From: Macrothele yani
Lineage: Eukaryota; Arthropoda; Arachnida; Araneae; Macrothelidae
Assembly (NCBI GenBank): GCA_039090855.1
Contig: CM076999.1
Location: 112,157,072-112,221,071, forward strand
DNA: 64,000 nucleotides
Reading direction: 5' to 3'
The notes below the pieces were generated by a model, which did no database searches, was not told the origin of the DNA, and was given only the letters and a program-made list of their open reading frames with translations. Numbering within the stretch: position 1 is the first letter of the stretch; each line of letters opens with the position of its first letter. This document shows, in pieces, positions 19,888-29,859 of the stretch. Position numbers and translations under genes: made by a program.

Positions 19888-21099
19888 TTAATAACCGGTG
19901 TAACCACCAGAATGTTGAATGCAAGCAAGCAAACGTTCATGCATTGTGTCGTACAGATGCTGGATGTCAGTTTGTGGGATGGAGTTCCATGCCTGTTGCA
20001 TTTGGTCGGTCAATACAGGGACGGTTAATGCTGGTTGGGGGTGACGCTGGAGTTGTCGTCCAATGATGTCCCATACGTGCTCGATTGGTGAAAGATCTGG
20101 TGATCTAGCAGGCCACGGCAACATGTCGACACTCTGTAGAGCATGTTGGGTTACAACAGCGGTATGCGGGCGAGCGTTATCCTGTTGGAAAACACCCTCT
20201 GGAATGCTGTTCATGAATGGCAGCACAACAGGTTGAATCACCAGACCGACGTACAACGGTGCCGTCAGGATGCATGGAATAACCACGAGAGTGCTCCTTG
20301 CTGTGATAGGAAATTGCTCCCCAGACCATAATTCCAGGTGTAGGTCCAGTGTGTCTCGGTGGCAGACAGGTTGGTTGCAGGCGCTCACCTGGCCTCCTTC
20401 TAACCAACACACGGCCATCACTGGCACCCAGGCAGAACAGGCTTTCATCAGAAAACACAACAGATCTCCACTCCGTCCTCCAATGAGCTCTAGCGTGACA
20501 CCACTGACGTCGCAAACGGCAGTGGTTTGGAGTAAGTGGAATGCACGCTACAGGGCGTCTGGCTCGGAGCTGTCCTTCAAGTAACCGATTTGTAACAGTT
20601 AGTTGTGTCACTGTGGTGGCAACTGCAGCTCGAATTGCTGCTGCAGACGCGGTACGATGCGCCACGGCCATACGCCGTACACGGCGGTCTTCCCTCTCAG
20701 TAGTGCCACGTGGCCGCACGGCACCCGGTCTTCTTGAGGCAGTACCTTCCCTTGACCACTGCTGCCAACAATCATGCACAGTGGCTACATTCCTGCCAAG
20801 GCGTTCTGCAATATTGTGGAAAGAAAATCCACCTTCTCGTAGCCCTATTACACGACCATACGCCGTACACGGCGGTCTTCCCTCTCAGTAGTGCCACGTG
20901 GCCGCACGGCACCCGGTCTTCTTGAGGCAGTACCTTCCCTTGACCACTGCTGCCAACAATCATGCACAGTGGCTACATTCCTGCCAAGGCGTTCTGCAAT
21001 ATTGTGGAAAGAAAATCCACCTTCTCGTAGCCCTATTACACGACCTCGTTCAAACTCTGTGAGCTGTTGATAACGGCTTCTTCGTCTTCTTAAAGGCAT
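19888..21099 (-). pseudogene. Tc1-C transposase, disrupted by duplication and frameshift
   Basis: The start is MPLRRRRSRYQQLTEFERGR at 21099, a Tc1 paired-like HTH (GLREGGFSFHNIAERLGRNV), then an AT-hook-like GAVRPRGTTERE. The duplication at 20668-21043 (188 bp, not a multiple of 3) shifts the frame. The continuation has VVFSDESLFCLGASDGRV (first Asp), GIMVWGAISYHS, a second frame change near 20300, then FQQDNARPHTAV (second Asp) and DLSPIEHVWDIIG (Glu), ending GGYTGY. All catalytic residues are present but not in one frame. Confidence 0.93.
20668..21043. repeat. 188-bp tandem duplication inside the Tc1-C transposase
   Basis: Two near-identical units (20668-20855 and 20856-21043) cover the HTH-coding region. 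The near-identity points to a recent event. Tandem duplication is not a normal step of Tc1 transposition, so replication slippage, unequal exchange or an assembly artefact are the candidates. Confidence 0.93.
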
Positions 21100-21673
21100 T
21101 CGTGACTAAAATCAACACCCTACGTCGAATCTGAACGATAACTAACGCTCACGAACGTTACAGCGCCTATTTACAGCAAACCTGCTTTGCATGTTCCGAG
21201 GCGCTACTAGCGCCCCGCATATGCGCCGAGCGCGAAATTTGCATAGACGTCATCTTACAGATGTACTCTCACCGCCTAACAACTGTTGTTTATCTAACAC
21301 AACCCCTTCTTGGTGTTGGGATTTTTTTTTTCTGTCAGTGTAGATAAAACTAACTTCAAATTATAGCATGGGATATTTAATACTTGCTAAAACATAACCA
21401 TAATTAAGCAACCCATTTTTTTGTCCACTGACGTCATCAATGTACTGGTTGCGCCATCTATTAACAAGTATGAACATTGTTCAAAGAAAAATGATTAATT
21501 TTTAATATAATTATGGTTATGTTTTTGCAAGTATTAAGTATCCTATAACTTGAAATTGGTTTTATCAATGTGCACATTTTTATTCTTGGGAATACCTTAA
21601 TTGCAAAGAAAATAGGTAAAGAAGTTTTACCATTGGAAACATAAGGCAAAATTTTCAGGTGGAACCACGTTAA

Positions 21674-22224
21674 AAGATAAATTTTCCTGAGCATCCAGCT
21701 TTTACTACCTTGGGCAGGTAAATAATTTTTGCACATGCCCAGCTGGGCACGTAACTTTCTAGATATTTTTCAAGTGGGTTGGACTTTCACCTCAAGAAAA
21801 TGGTACACAGTTAAAACAAGGTCATTTCAGATGATAAAACAGTTATTTACAGTTTCAACAAATGCAATATTAGAGTTTTCTTTCACTGCTGAAGAATTTT
21901 CTGGGTTCAAAGAATGTGGTAAGGAGTTATGGAGAGAGAGGAAACTGATGATAAGACAATAGTACCTCATTAAAGAAAATCAGTTTCCAACAATGCAAGC
22001 AAAGATTGACTTCAATGCTCTTGCAGCTGTAACAGGCATTAATCAATCAATTATTCAAAGATGTTTGAGCCTTCTGCTGGGAATTATGAATTATATTACA
22101 GTTCAAAATGGATAGGCGTGTATAAAAAAAAACCCACTTTAACAAAGCAAACAGCTTTGAAGGACTATTATGTGCCTACTCATCAATATTCAGTATCAAT
22201 ATAAGGGTACAATTCTGATATGCA
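21674..22224. other. Unassigned stretch
   Basis: It contains ttgggcaggtaaata and cccagctgggcacg words near 21710-21755 and about 400 bp of AT-rich sequence with a 77-codon open stretch (21729-21962) that shows no known motif. Confidence 0.3.
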
Positions 22225-22974
22225 CAGTCACTCACAAAAGTCAACTTACACTCTTCAAAATGTACCCATTTAAGAAATTATTAGCATTTGGGAAACCTCG
22301 CATGTTCAGTAACCTTATATTTTATGAGTACAACAATATTGTAAAATAATAAATAATTGAAACAAAAAAAAAATTCACAAGAATATGCAAATAACTTCGA
22401 AAATTGTGTTACTACATACAGCACGTGTATTTATGAAATCCGTCATACGAACTCGTTCTTATTTAAGCAACTAGGAAATGGAGGTGTATCACACTGCTGA
22501 AAAGTTAATCTTGTATGTTAGTCAAGTGTTTTTAGTGTTCCAGTTAAAGTGGCTCCTTAAAAAGAAATTTCTCTGTACATAAAAAAAAAAAAACCTTACG
22601 GTGAGTTTAAAAAATTGTTGGAAAAAGTCATTCAATTGTCCAGACTGTTATTAGGTATTACAAGCCAGCCGGAAATGCATTTAACAAAGCTTGAAGTGGT
22701 CGCCCCAGAGTATTAAGTGGTCGAGATGCTCCAGCTATTCTAAAAGGAGTCAAGTCAAATCTGAAAACATCTGCTCCAAAATTAACAAAACATATTGCAA
22801 CAATGACTGTGCATGTCAAGACTATATGAAAAATTCTTCGGTTTAAAGAATTTGATGGTTGAGTTCTTAGGAGAAAGCCTCTAATAACCTCAATGAATCA
22901 GACAAAAAGACTTAACTTTGCCAAAAAGTATATCAACAAAGATTGATTTGTAGAAAACAGTCTTATTTACCATG

Positions 22975-24215
22975 CACATATATCACTAAGCTGTTCTCTG
23001 TGATTGAGAGGTTAGCTCCACAAAGAAATACCAACTACCAGATAAGCTTTACTTACTGTTGCCGTATCAAACTTCTCCATTTACAGCGATGTTGGCATAC
23101 AATTCGGGCTTCACTGACATCCATAACACGTGGTACACAAGATCTTCTATACTTCATAATCCTTTTCTCAAGCACACACTCCTGAATCTGATCCTCTCAT
23201 GACTTCTTTATTCCTTGGCTTTCCCTTCCTGCCACTTGGGCTAAAAAGCTTTTCTTAGTAAGCATCTGATCACTCATTCTTTCAACATGGTCAAACCATT
23301 GAAGCATGTCTGTCTCCACCTTAAAATAGTACTAGTAATCCAAATTTCTTGGCGTAGATTGTAAATAAAAGTTTCCAAGCTTTTACACATCAACCAGATG
23401 GCTTTTTCAAGGAAGGTAGACAGCTAACTGCAGTTAGCTGTAAATTTGATTTATATTCTACGCCAAGACATTCGGATTACTAGTACTATTTTAAGTGTAA
23501 CTGGTGTACAGTTCCTTGTTATTAATTTGTCTCCACCTTGCTAACAACATTTTGCTTCACATTACACAACTACAACACATCTTCATTCCTCACACAATCA
23601 GAACGTGTCTTGCGACAAACCCTCTGTAACTAATGCATTTCTCCAGCCCACAAACAACTCCTATGTTTCTTCTGTAGTACCCAGGTTTCACTGCCATACA
23701 TCAAAGTAAGAACAATTACACTTTCATACACAGCCAGGTGGGACTCTCTTGAGAACCCATCATTCCTGTGAAAACCTCCGGAAGCAGCCATGACTTTCAA
23801 TGAAGAATTTACTCGCCTACTAATTTCACCAACCAATTTGTTCTCTCTGTCAAACATGCTTTCTAAACACACAAACTCGTTCACCTGATCAATCACTGTG
23901 CCGTTTAGACTTATATTACATTCAGTGCTAAGAGTTGCTTTCTCAAAAACCATAACTTTGGTTTTTCCCTTATTTATAATCACTTTGAGTTTCATGCAAA
24001 CTTTGTACATCCGGGAAAACACTCTGCAACTCACTTTTGCTCTCTGCCAACAGGACAATGTCATCGACATACAGCAATCTGCACGCAGCTAGTTCTTTGT
24101 GACACTGGCAAAAAGACCCCAACTCACTGGGTTTTTTTCCAGAATCCTTAGGTTGAATGACCAACTGGAATCATCAGCTGTGAGCTAATCCCCCACACTG
24201 ATGTACTTACCTGAT
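22975..24215 (-). mobile_element. LINE family A copy B, inserted in Tc1-D
   Basis: Minus-strand homologue of the 34980-36290 LINE: a FVCLESMFDRENKLVGEISR stretch, LTLMYGSETWVLQKKHRS, and VDDIVLLAESKSELQS (a YVDD version of the catalytic box). Approximate target-site copies of about 20 bp, aaacagtcttatttaccatg and aaaagtcctatttaccgatg, flank it. A 205-bp hairpin element is nested at 23323-23527. Stops are frequent. Confidence 0.8.
23323..23527. mobile_element. 205-bp hairpin element with a 12-bp target-site duplication
   Basis: It lies between perfect copies of tgtctccacctt (23311-23322, 23528-23539). Arms of about 35 bp (aaaatagtactagtaatcca ... ttggcgtag, and its inverse at 23458-23492) enclose a 20-bp perfect palindrome cagctaactgcagttagctg at 23421-23440. 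It interrupts the LINE. No coding capacity, no A tail. Confidence 0.8.
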
Positions 24216-24326
24216 TAAAAAGTCCTATTTACCGATGAAAGAATATAATATCTTTGTATCTGACGGTAGTAGAAAGATTTGGAAACGGAAAAATGAAGAA
24301 ATGAAACCCAAAAGTATGGTTCCCAC

Positions 24327-25799
24327 CAGGGATAGAAAAATATTCTGAAATCTGGCCGCCAGATAAATTTTTTAGTGGCCAGTAATGTTCTGCCTTCAGC
24401 TTATCTCTCCTGACGAGAAAAAAAAAAAAAAAAAAACGGTACTCACTCTTTTTTATGTCTGGGGCTCACAAATTCTTGAGTTACCGTAATTTTCGTCGTT
24501 TATCCATAGAGCCTGGAATTCTCACAATTTTTTTTTTCGTTTTATTTGCCTTCGTATAATCTGTGCCAGCGTATAATTCGTAGATTGCGACATTCAGAAA
24601 AAATAAATAAAAAAAATCGCTGTATGATCCATACATCACAAATGCTGATCCAAAACCGAAATTTTCAACAGAAAAGCCGGCCACATAAAGACCCCGGAGT
24701 CCGAAGAAATAAAAAAACAAAAAAACAATCTTATTAAATAAAGAAATTCATTTTTAAAGGAAATTTTTAAAAATATATTTTAATCTTCGGACACAAAAGC
24801 TTAGTGACGTGTCATTCATAGAGCAAAAATTCAATCGTGCCGACGCAGCAGCTCCAATTGCATTACATACTGCCAATGATGAAACGCTGATACAGAACAA
24901 TTCATAGAAATACCGTATATACTCGCGTGTAAGCCGAAAGTTTTTGGAAGAAATCCTGCTTTTAAAGTAGGGGAGTAGGCTTACACACACAGGTTAAAAA
25001 AAATATATATATATAGGGCTGGACTTCCGCGAATTCTCCCGAGAAGTTTACTGACGGGTTTGTTTATGTTTTAGACCACGGCTTTCGCGTGTCACTGCGC
25101 CCTAGTTTTCTGACCTTTTGAAAACCATCACGTAGTGACATGATCATATCCTCAGAAGTGCCCCCGCTTTAAGTTTCAATTCGGCAGTGTAACTGAAATG
25201 TTTCCTTTTCGAAGATATCATAAACAGCAATGAAGGAAAACTATCAGCAGCAGACTTACAAAGTCAAAATGGCGAAGGACGAACTAAAATACAAGGCACA
25301 GCGCACAAGAGATCCAGAACATGGAACTTTGAAATGAGGCATGCATGTGTAGGTTCGTACAGTGAGCGCTCTGCATACATTTTTATTGGCCGATTGACGA
25401 AGAGAGGGCACAAGCAAGTATTTTGTCTTTCCCAACAATACAAAGACAAAATAACTCCCGCCATCCTCCTTAAAACTTTCGCAGTCTTTCATTATGACAC
25501 CCCTTTCCCTCTCCTTTCCGCTCCGTACAAACTCCTGAACTGAGGATAATTTTTTTCGAGGGAGTTCCGTTTCCAATTATACCCCTTCTCCAACAAAATT
25601 ACCCTGCGATTTTTTTTTTAATCAAATGGCTGCAATGACTTTTTTTTTTTTTTTAATATAGTATACATGTGTATAATCGGAGTTTATCCGCGGATTATAC
25701 GACAAAAATTACGGTATATGTTTATCGGTGGTGATGTTTTTCGTGGTGGCCCGGACAAATTTTTTGGTCGCCCTAGGCGACCGCATTTTTCGACCCCTG
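24327..25799. mobile_element. hAT-like non-autonomous element, inserted in Tc1-D
   Basis: Ends CAGGGATAGAAAAAT and, inverted, CAGGGGTCGAAAAATGCGG, with inner ctggccgcc / ggtcgcc motifs. A perfect 8-bp duplication gttcccac (24319-24326, 25800-25807) is diagnostic of hAT insertion. The 1473-bp interior has several A or T runs and no hAT transposase that I could recognise. Confidence 0.88.
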
Positions 25800-26689
25800 G
25801 TTCCCACAGTGAAGCATGGTGGAGGCAATGCAATGGTTTGGGAATCGACGGTGGTTGCTGGAGTTGGGAAACTAGTTTTCATTGAGGGTACAATGGACTA
25901 CCTACAATACTGGAAGATATTGCAGGTAAATTAACGGACATGTATTGATAGCTTAGGACTTGGAAGCCAATGGGTCTTATTGCAGGATGATGATTCTAAG
26001 CACACAGCCAAGATTGCTAAAGAGTGGCTGCTTCATAAGGTACCTAAACAGCTCTATTCACCTCCCCAGTCACCGGACTTAAATCCAATTGAACACCTAT
26101 GGGATGAACTTGAGAGAAGAGTTCGAAAACACACTATCTCTGACTGGGAATCCTTGAAGGAAGCATGAATGTAGGAATAGTCTGAAATTACACCAAATAC
26201 AGTAGAATCTCTTGTGCTATCAATACCTAGAGAATTACAAGCAGTAACTGATTCAAAAGGAAGGGGGCCTACATGATATTATATTATTTTCCAGAGGTTT
26301 GAATCTCCTGCACATTTCTAATCTTCTTTCCTTATTTGTATGCAGACTTTTGTGATATATATATATATTCATTAAAAATATATTTCTTATACATCAGCTT
26401 GATATTTTCTCCTTTTCTTAGATAAACACACCTGCATACAGGTAATCTTTTACTGCAACAAATGAATAATTTCTCAAATTCTTATAGTTTTTCTAATAAT
26501 GCTGCTTTGAAGGTTGTATGTAGACTTTTGTGACTGACTGTACATGCAGGTAGGTGTTATGAGGGTTGTACCGAAAGTAATGCAAAAGTGGGCATAACTT
26601 TTTTATCAACTGGCAGAGGTCGTTCTAATTGCACATGTTGGTAGAATAACTCTTCCTCTATAGTAAGCTTTCTTCTTCTTGCAGATTTG

Positions 26690-27565
26690 GAGAGAAGGGT
26701 GGAAGTCTGCTCTGATCTGCTGGAAGAGTTTGAAGACAAAGAAGACATGTTTTCTTCCAGTCTAGTGACAGGGGACGAAATGTAGGCATATCTTTACAAT
26801 CTGAAAACGAAGATTCAATCCATAGAATGGCATCACACCTCTTCATTATTATTATTATTATTATACCCAGCATTGTGCGGGGCTCCAAGAAGCAACCTGC
26901 CAACTTGGCTTGGCAGTTAGTGTGTGTGAGTTTGGAGGAATTCGAGGCCGCTGTGGTTAGCGGAAGCATATCCGGCGCGTAACTGGAAGACCCTGGGTTT
27001 GACTCCCGGTGGCGGCCAATGAGAATTTTTCCGGGACTCATTTATAAACGTGGAAAGAGCGAAGATCTTTGTTTGTTATTATTCTTCACCAAGGCCTAAG
27101 AAGTTCAAGAGCCAGCGATCAGCACAGAAAGACATGGCGACTGCTTCTTGGGGTGACATTCTCCTTGATCTTCTGGAATGCGGTTATACCATGATCAGTA
27201 GTGGTACATTCAGACACTCAAGAAGCCATAAGGAGGAAAAGACCAAACAAGAATCTGAAAAGGATCCACATTCACCATGGCAATGCGAGACCACACACAT
27301 CCTTCGCAACACATCAGGCTATCAGCAAATTAGGTTAGTTGGTGGTCACCCATTATCCCAGATCTGGCGTCCTCTGATTTCCATCTGTTCAGCCCAATGA
27401 AGGACAGTCTCCGGGGACCATGATTTGATGACACAGAGGAGGTGAAAGTGGCTGTGAAGAAGTGGGTACAACAGTGCACACCAGAATTTTTCCAAAGAGG
27501 ATTTGAGAGTTGGGTTTAACAATGGCACAAATGCATCGCTTGTGATGCAGACTATGTTGAGCAGT
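26690..27565 (+). pseudogene. mariner transposase remnant (DD34D family)
   Basis: Forward pieces: VCSDLLEEFEDKEDMFSSSL, VTGDEM (first catalytic Asp), then after the SINE PRPKKFKSQRSAQK, a degenerate stretch over the second Asp, an LASSDFHLFSPMKDSLRG block that corresponds to the PDLAPSDFHLF motif, and EEVKVAVKKWVQQ. This is the layout of mariner transposases. The N-terminal HTH is deleted and stops are frequent. Confidence 0.85.
26940..27085 (+). mobile_element. SINE family 2 copy within the mariner element
   Basis: gaggccgctgtggttagcgg head, gggtttgactcccggtggcg (box B), then aacgtggaaagagcgaagat and a TTTGTTTGTTATT tail. cttca(cc) words recur at both sides of the larger 26846-27085 insert. 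The stretch 26846-26939 starts with a (TTA)n run and may be part of the insertion. Confidence 0.7.
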
Positions 27566-27566
27566 A

Positions 27567-28195
27567 CCTCTATAGAGAAAGAGTTACTCTACCAACATGT
27601 GCAATTTGAACGACCTCTGTCAGTTAATAAAAAAGTTATGACCACTTTTGCATTACTTTCGGTACAACCTTCGTATTTACCTGCAATGAAGAAGGAGGTT
27701 TACTATAGAGAAAGAGTTACTCTACCAACATGTGCAATTTGAACGACCTCTGTCAGTTAATAAAAAAATTATGCCCACTTTGGCATTACTTTCGGTAAAA
27801 CCCTCGTATTTACCTGCAATGAAGAAGGAGGTTTACTATAGAGGAAGAGTTACTCTACCAACATGTGCAATTTGAACGACCTCTGTCAGTTAATAAAAAA
27901 ATTATGCCCACTTTGGCATTACTTTCGGTAAAACCCTCGTATTTACCTGCAATGAAGAAGGAGGTTTACTATAGAGGAAGAGTTACTCTACCAACATGTG
28001 CAATTTGAACGACCTCTGTCAGTTAATAAAAAAATTATGCCCACTTTGGCATTACTTTCGGTAAAACCCTCGTATTTACCTGCAATGAAGAAGGAGGTTT
28101 ACTATAGAGGAAGAGTTACTCTACCAACATGTGCAATTTGAACGACCTCTGTCAGTTAATAAAAAAATTATGACCACTTTTGCATTGCTTTCAAC
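27567..28195. repeat. 133-bp tandem array derived from a mariner terminus
   Basis: A unit running from acctgcaatgaagaaggagg through ctctaccaacatgtgcaatt to the mariner end word cattactttcggtaaaaccc starts at 27679, 27812, 27945 and 28078, exactly 133 bp apart; the mariner right end itself (27567-27675) is a partial first unit and the last one decays near 28195. Units are nearly identical. Confidence 0.93.
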
Positions 28196-28279
28196 CTTAG
28201 TAAAACTCATATAGCAATCCTTAATGTACAATGCCACATACTTGAGCATAACAAGCTTAGGCCTAAATGTAAAAGTATT

Positions 28280-28285
28280 TTTATT
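28280..28285 (-). promoter_or_regulatory. Candidate poly(A) signal of the sororin-like gene
   Basis: AATAAA on the minus strand, about 200 bp beyond the stop codon at 28485-28487. This is a normal 3' UTR distance. AT-rich DNA gives chance matches, so support is moderate. Confidence 0.45.
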
Positions 28286-28484
28286 ACACAATTTCTTTGA
28301 CAATGTTTGCCACAATGATCTCCAATGTACATATATATTAATATTTCACAGGAGTTACAGTTATCAGAATATGATAAGTAACATACAAAAGTGAAGTGTC
28401 AAAAGCATGATTATACAATAACTTAATGGTCTACATGATTGAAAAAGATGTGTTGATGGTAAACCGGGTATGCATGAAAAATGT

Positions 28485-28562
28485 TCATTCGACAACAAGA
28501 TCAGAATCTTCAATTTCCTGGAAGTGATTATTCATCACTGATGCCCAAGCATCAAGCTTAGC
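28485..28562 (-). CDS. Sororin-like gene, last exon (C-terminal sororin motif)
   Basis: On the minus strand a pyrimidine-rich acceptor (catatatttcag) is followed in phase 0 by 25 codons and TGA. The peptide contains LDAWASVMNNHFQEIEDSDL and ends VVE at the stop. The pattern LD-WA--MN--F---E--DL-VE at the very C terminus is what I recall as the signature of sororin (CDCA5), the cohesin-protecting factor that antagonises Wapl on Pds5 after replication; in sororins it also ends the protein. The acceptor phase matches the donor of the exon at 52725-53937. The intron would be about 24 kb. Other proteins with this tail are not known to me, but a 25-residue match is short. Confidence 0.7.
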   Translation of the reverse strand, partial: AKLDAWASVMNNHFQEIEDSDLVVE

Positions 28563-28567
28563 CTGAA

Positions 28568-28899
28568 ATATATGAAACATATTTTAAAACCATGCTTTGA
28601 AATATTCATACTGCTGCTATTGTTCAACATATTTCAAACATTATTAAGATATTTTACAGCATAGATTAGTATCATTCTTGGAATAGAGGCTCTGTATTTT
28701 TACTGTTGCCAACATAGCATTCAAAAACTTGAAAACTGTATCACCCTAGAGAGAGAATCTCTCTCAGCAGCATCCCCAGATTTGCATTCGCGTACGCCAC
28801 CACCCAAGGAAACAAACTTCTAATCAACTGGCCAACTAAAATATCTCAGATACATTGCAGTTTGTTGCCTTTCACATACATGAGGCCAGGGCTCAATTT
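28568..28899 (-). other. Intron side of the last sororin-like exon, no other feature
   Basis: No further exon or repeat was recognised between the acceptor and the inverted arm at 28900. Confidence 0.35.
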
Positions 28900-29666
28900 C
28901 GACCAGTAGCACGGTGTATGATAGTCAGGTGATACGACTCTGGAAACAAAAATCGCCCGTTAATGTCACTAGATGGCGCTACAAACGTGTGGGCCGATGA
29001 TTTGATACAACCTATGCTTTCTTATGGGAGGAAGTGGCAGAAACATTCGTATTTTACGAATACTATTTTGCTTGGAATTAAAACAACAATAACCTGAAAC
29101 GCTTCGCAAATATGCACTTTTGTGCCTATCACATGGAATTCGTCAAATAAGCGTATATATATATATATACTGAAGAGCAAAACTGAAAACTAAGGAAAAA
29201 CTTTAGAATTTAAAACAAAAGTTGCAAAATAACCTGAAGATCAAAACGCGCAACGTTGCAGTTTTGAAAATTCAGAATTCAGCAGCCCGCGAGAACCACC
29301 GAAATGCCCAGCTGACACGGTCCGTGCTAGTCGGAGCAAAACGTCCCCTCGAAGACGGTAAAGGAATTTTACTGAAAGTACTCGGGTATGAATAAATATT
29401 GAAGTAAATGAGGATGCAGCAAAGGAAAAACTCATTTGGTGATGAGACAAAATAAATTCCAACGGAGAAAAAAAAAAAAAGAAGCGGACCCGTGGCCAAA
29501 TGAAAAACCCCCGTGCCGCATACACATAACGGAAATATGAATTGAAAGCCAAGCCCCACGTGCGGTAAGTGTTCATCGAACTGTACCAACTAAAAGTGAA
29601 GTTCAAAAATGCAAATGCATTAATGCACGTTAAATAACATAACCTCCAATATCGGAAGTAAATTGA

Positions 29667-29739
29667 AACCTTTTCTATGTTGTACTTGGTATGAGTCAAA
29701 AATATATATATATTTTTTTGCTTAGGTCTCTTCTTAATA

Positions 29740-29783
<44 letters not shown>

Positions 29784-29856
29784 TATAAAAAAGATACCTA
29801 AGCAAAAAAATACATATATAATTTTGACTCACACCTAGTACAACATAGAAAAGGTT
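29667..29856. repeat. 190-bp palindrome with a (TA)n centre
   Basis: aaccttttctatgttgtact opens the left arm and its inverse closes the right arm; the arms (about 75 bp, including tttttttgcttaggt) meet in a TA run at 29742-29781. Confidence 0.85.
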
Positions 29857-29859
29857 ATG

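Larger units (their letters stand above)
19724..21340 (-). mobile_element. Tc1-like DNA transposon Tc1-C
   Basis: Ends CACTGACGGAAAAAAAC and, inverted, CACTGACAGAAAAAAAA, followed in both by a CCCAACACCA-like block. TA flanks at 19722-19723 and 21341-21342. It is inserted in the TTAA MITE. Length is 1617 bp, of which 188 bp is an internal duplication. Confidence 0.93.
19617..21673. mobile_element. TTAA-flanked palindromic MITE, copy 2, split by Tc1-C
   Basis: TTAA at 19617-19620 and 21670-21673. The left arm (ggtggctccacttaaaatct, tttccagtggtaaaact) and right arm are inverted copies and match copy 1 (8265-8922). Removing Tc1-C and one TA restores gcacatagataaaac, matching copy 1. Confidence 0.85.
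22560..26215 (+). pseudogene. Tc1-D transposase, three decayed pieces
   Basis: N-terminal piece: HTH region, LSGRDAPAILKGVKSNLKTS, APKLTKHIATMT, RKPLITSMNQTKRLNFAKKY with stops. Middle piece: VLFTDERIYNIFVSDGS with the first catalytic Asp. C-terminal piece: TVKHGGGNAMVWES, LLQDDDSKHTAK (second Asp), [18 protein letters not shown] (Glu). Insertions, stops and frame changes rule out a product. Confidence 0.9.
22225..26540 (+). mobile_element. Tc1-like DNA transposon Tc1-D, split by a LINE and a hAT element
   Basis: The ends CAGTCACTCACAAAAGTC and, inverted, CAGTCAGTCACAAAAGTC are 4.3 kb apart, with TA on the right (26541-26542) and a mutated CA on the left. The interior is a Tc1 transposase in three pieces (22560-22974, 24216-24326, 25800-26215) separated by LINE family A and a hAT element. 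The original element was about 1.6 kb. Confidence 0.88.
26560..27675 (+). mobile_element. mariner-like DNA transposon, internally deleted
   Basis: Left end gggttgtaccgaaagtaatg and its inverted copy cattactttcggtacaacc at 27649-27669, with inner similarity through cagaggtcgttc and gcacatgttggtagagtaac. A SINE-bearing segment (26846-27085) interrupts it, and the right end is amplified beyond the element (27567-28195). Confidence 0.85.

Noticed and set aside
26557..27041. Minus-strand open frames of 63-127 codons over the mariner region
   Set aside because: They run antisense to recognisable mariner transposase and through a SINE; shadow frames.
27567..28195. CRISPR-like regular array (133-bp period)
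   Set aside because: Whole units repeat without unique spacers, and the unit includes a mariner terminus; it is a tandem array in a eukaryotic genome.
29241..29699. 152-codon minus-strand frame
   Set aside because: F/S-rich with no motif, runs into the palindrome; likely a chance frame.
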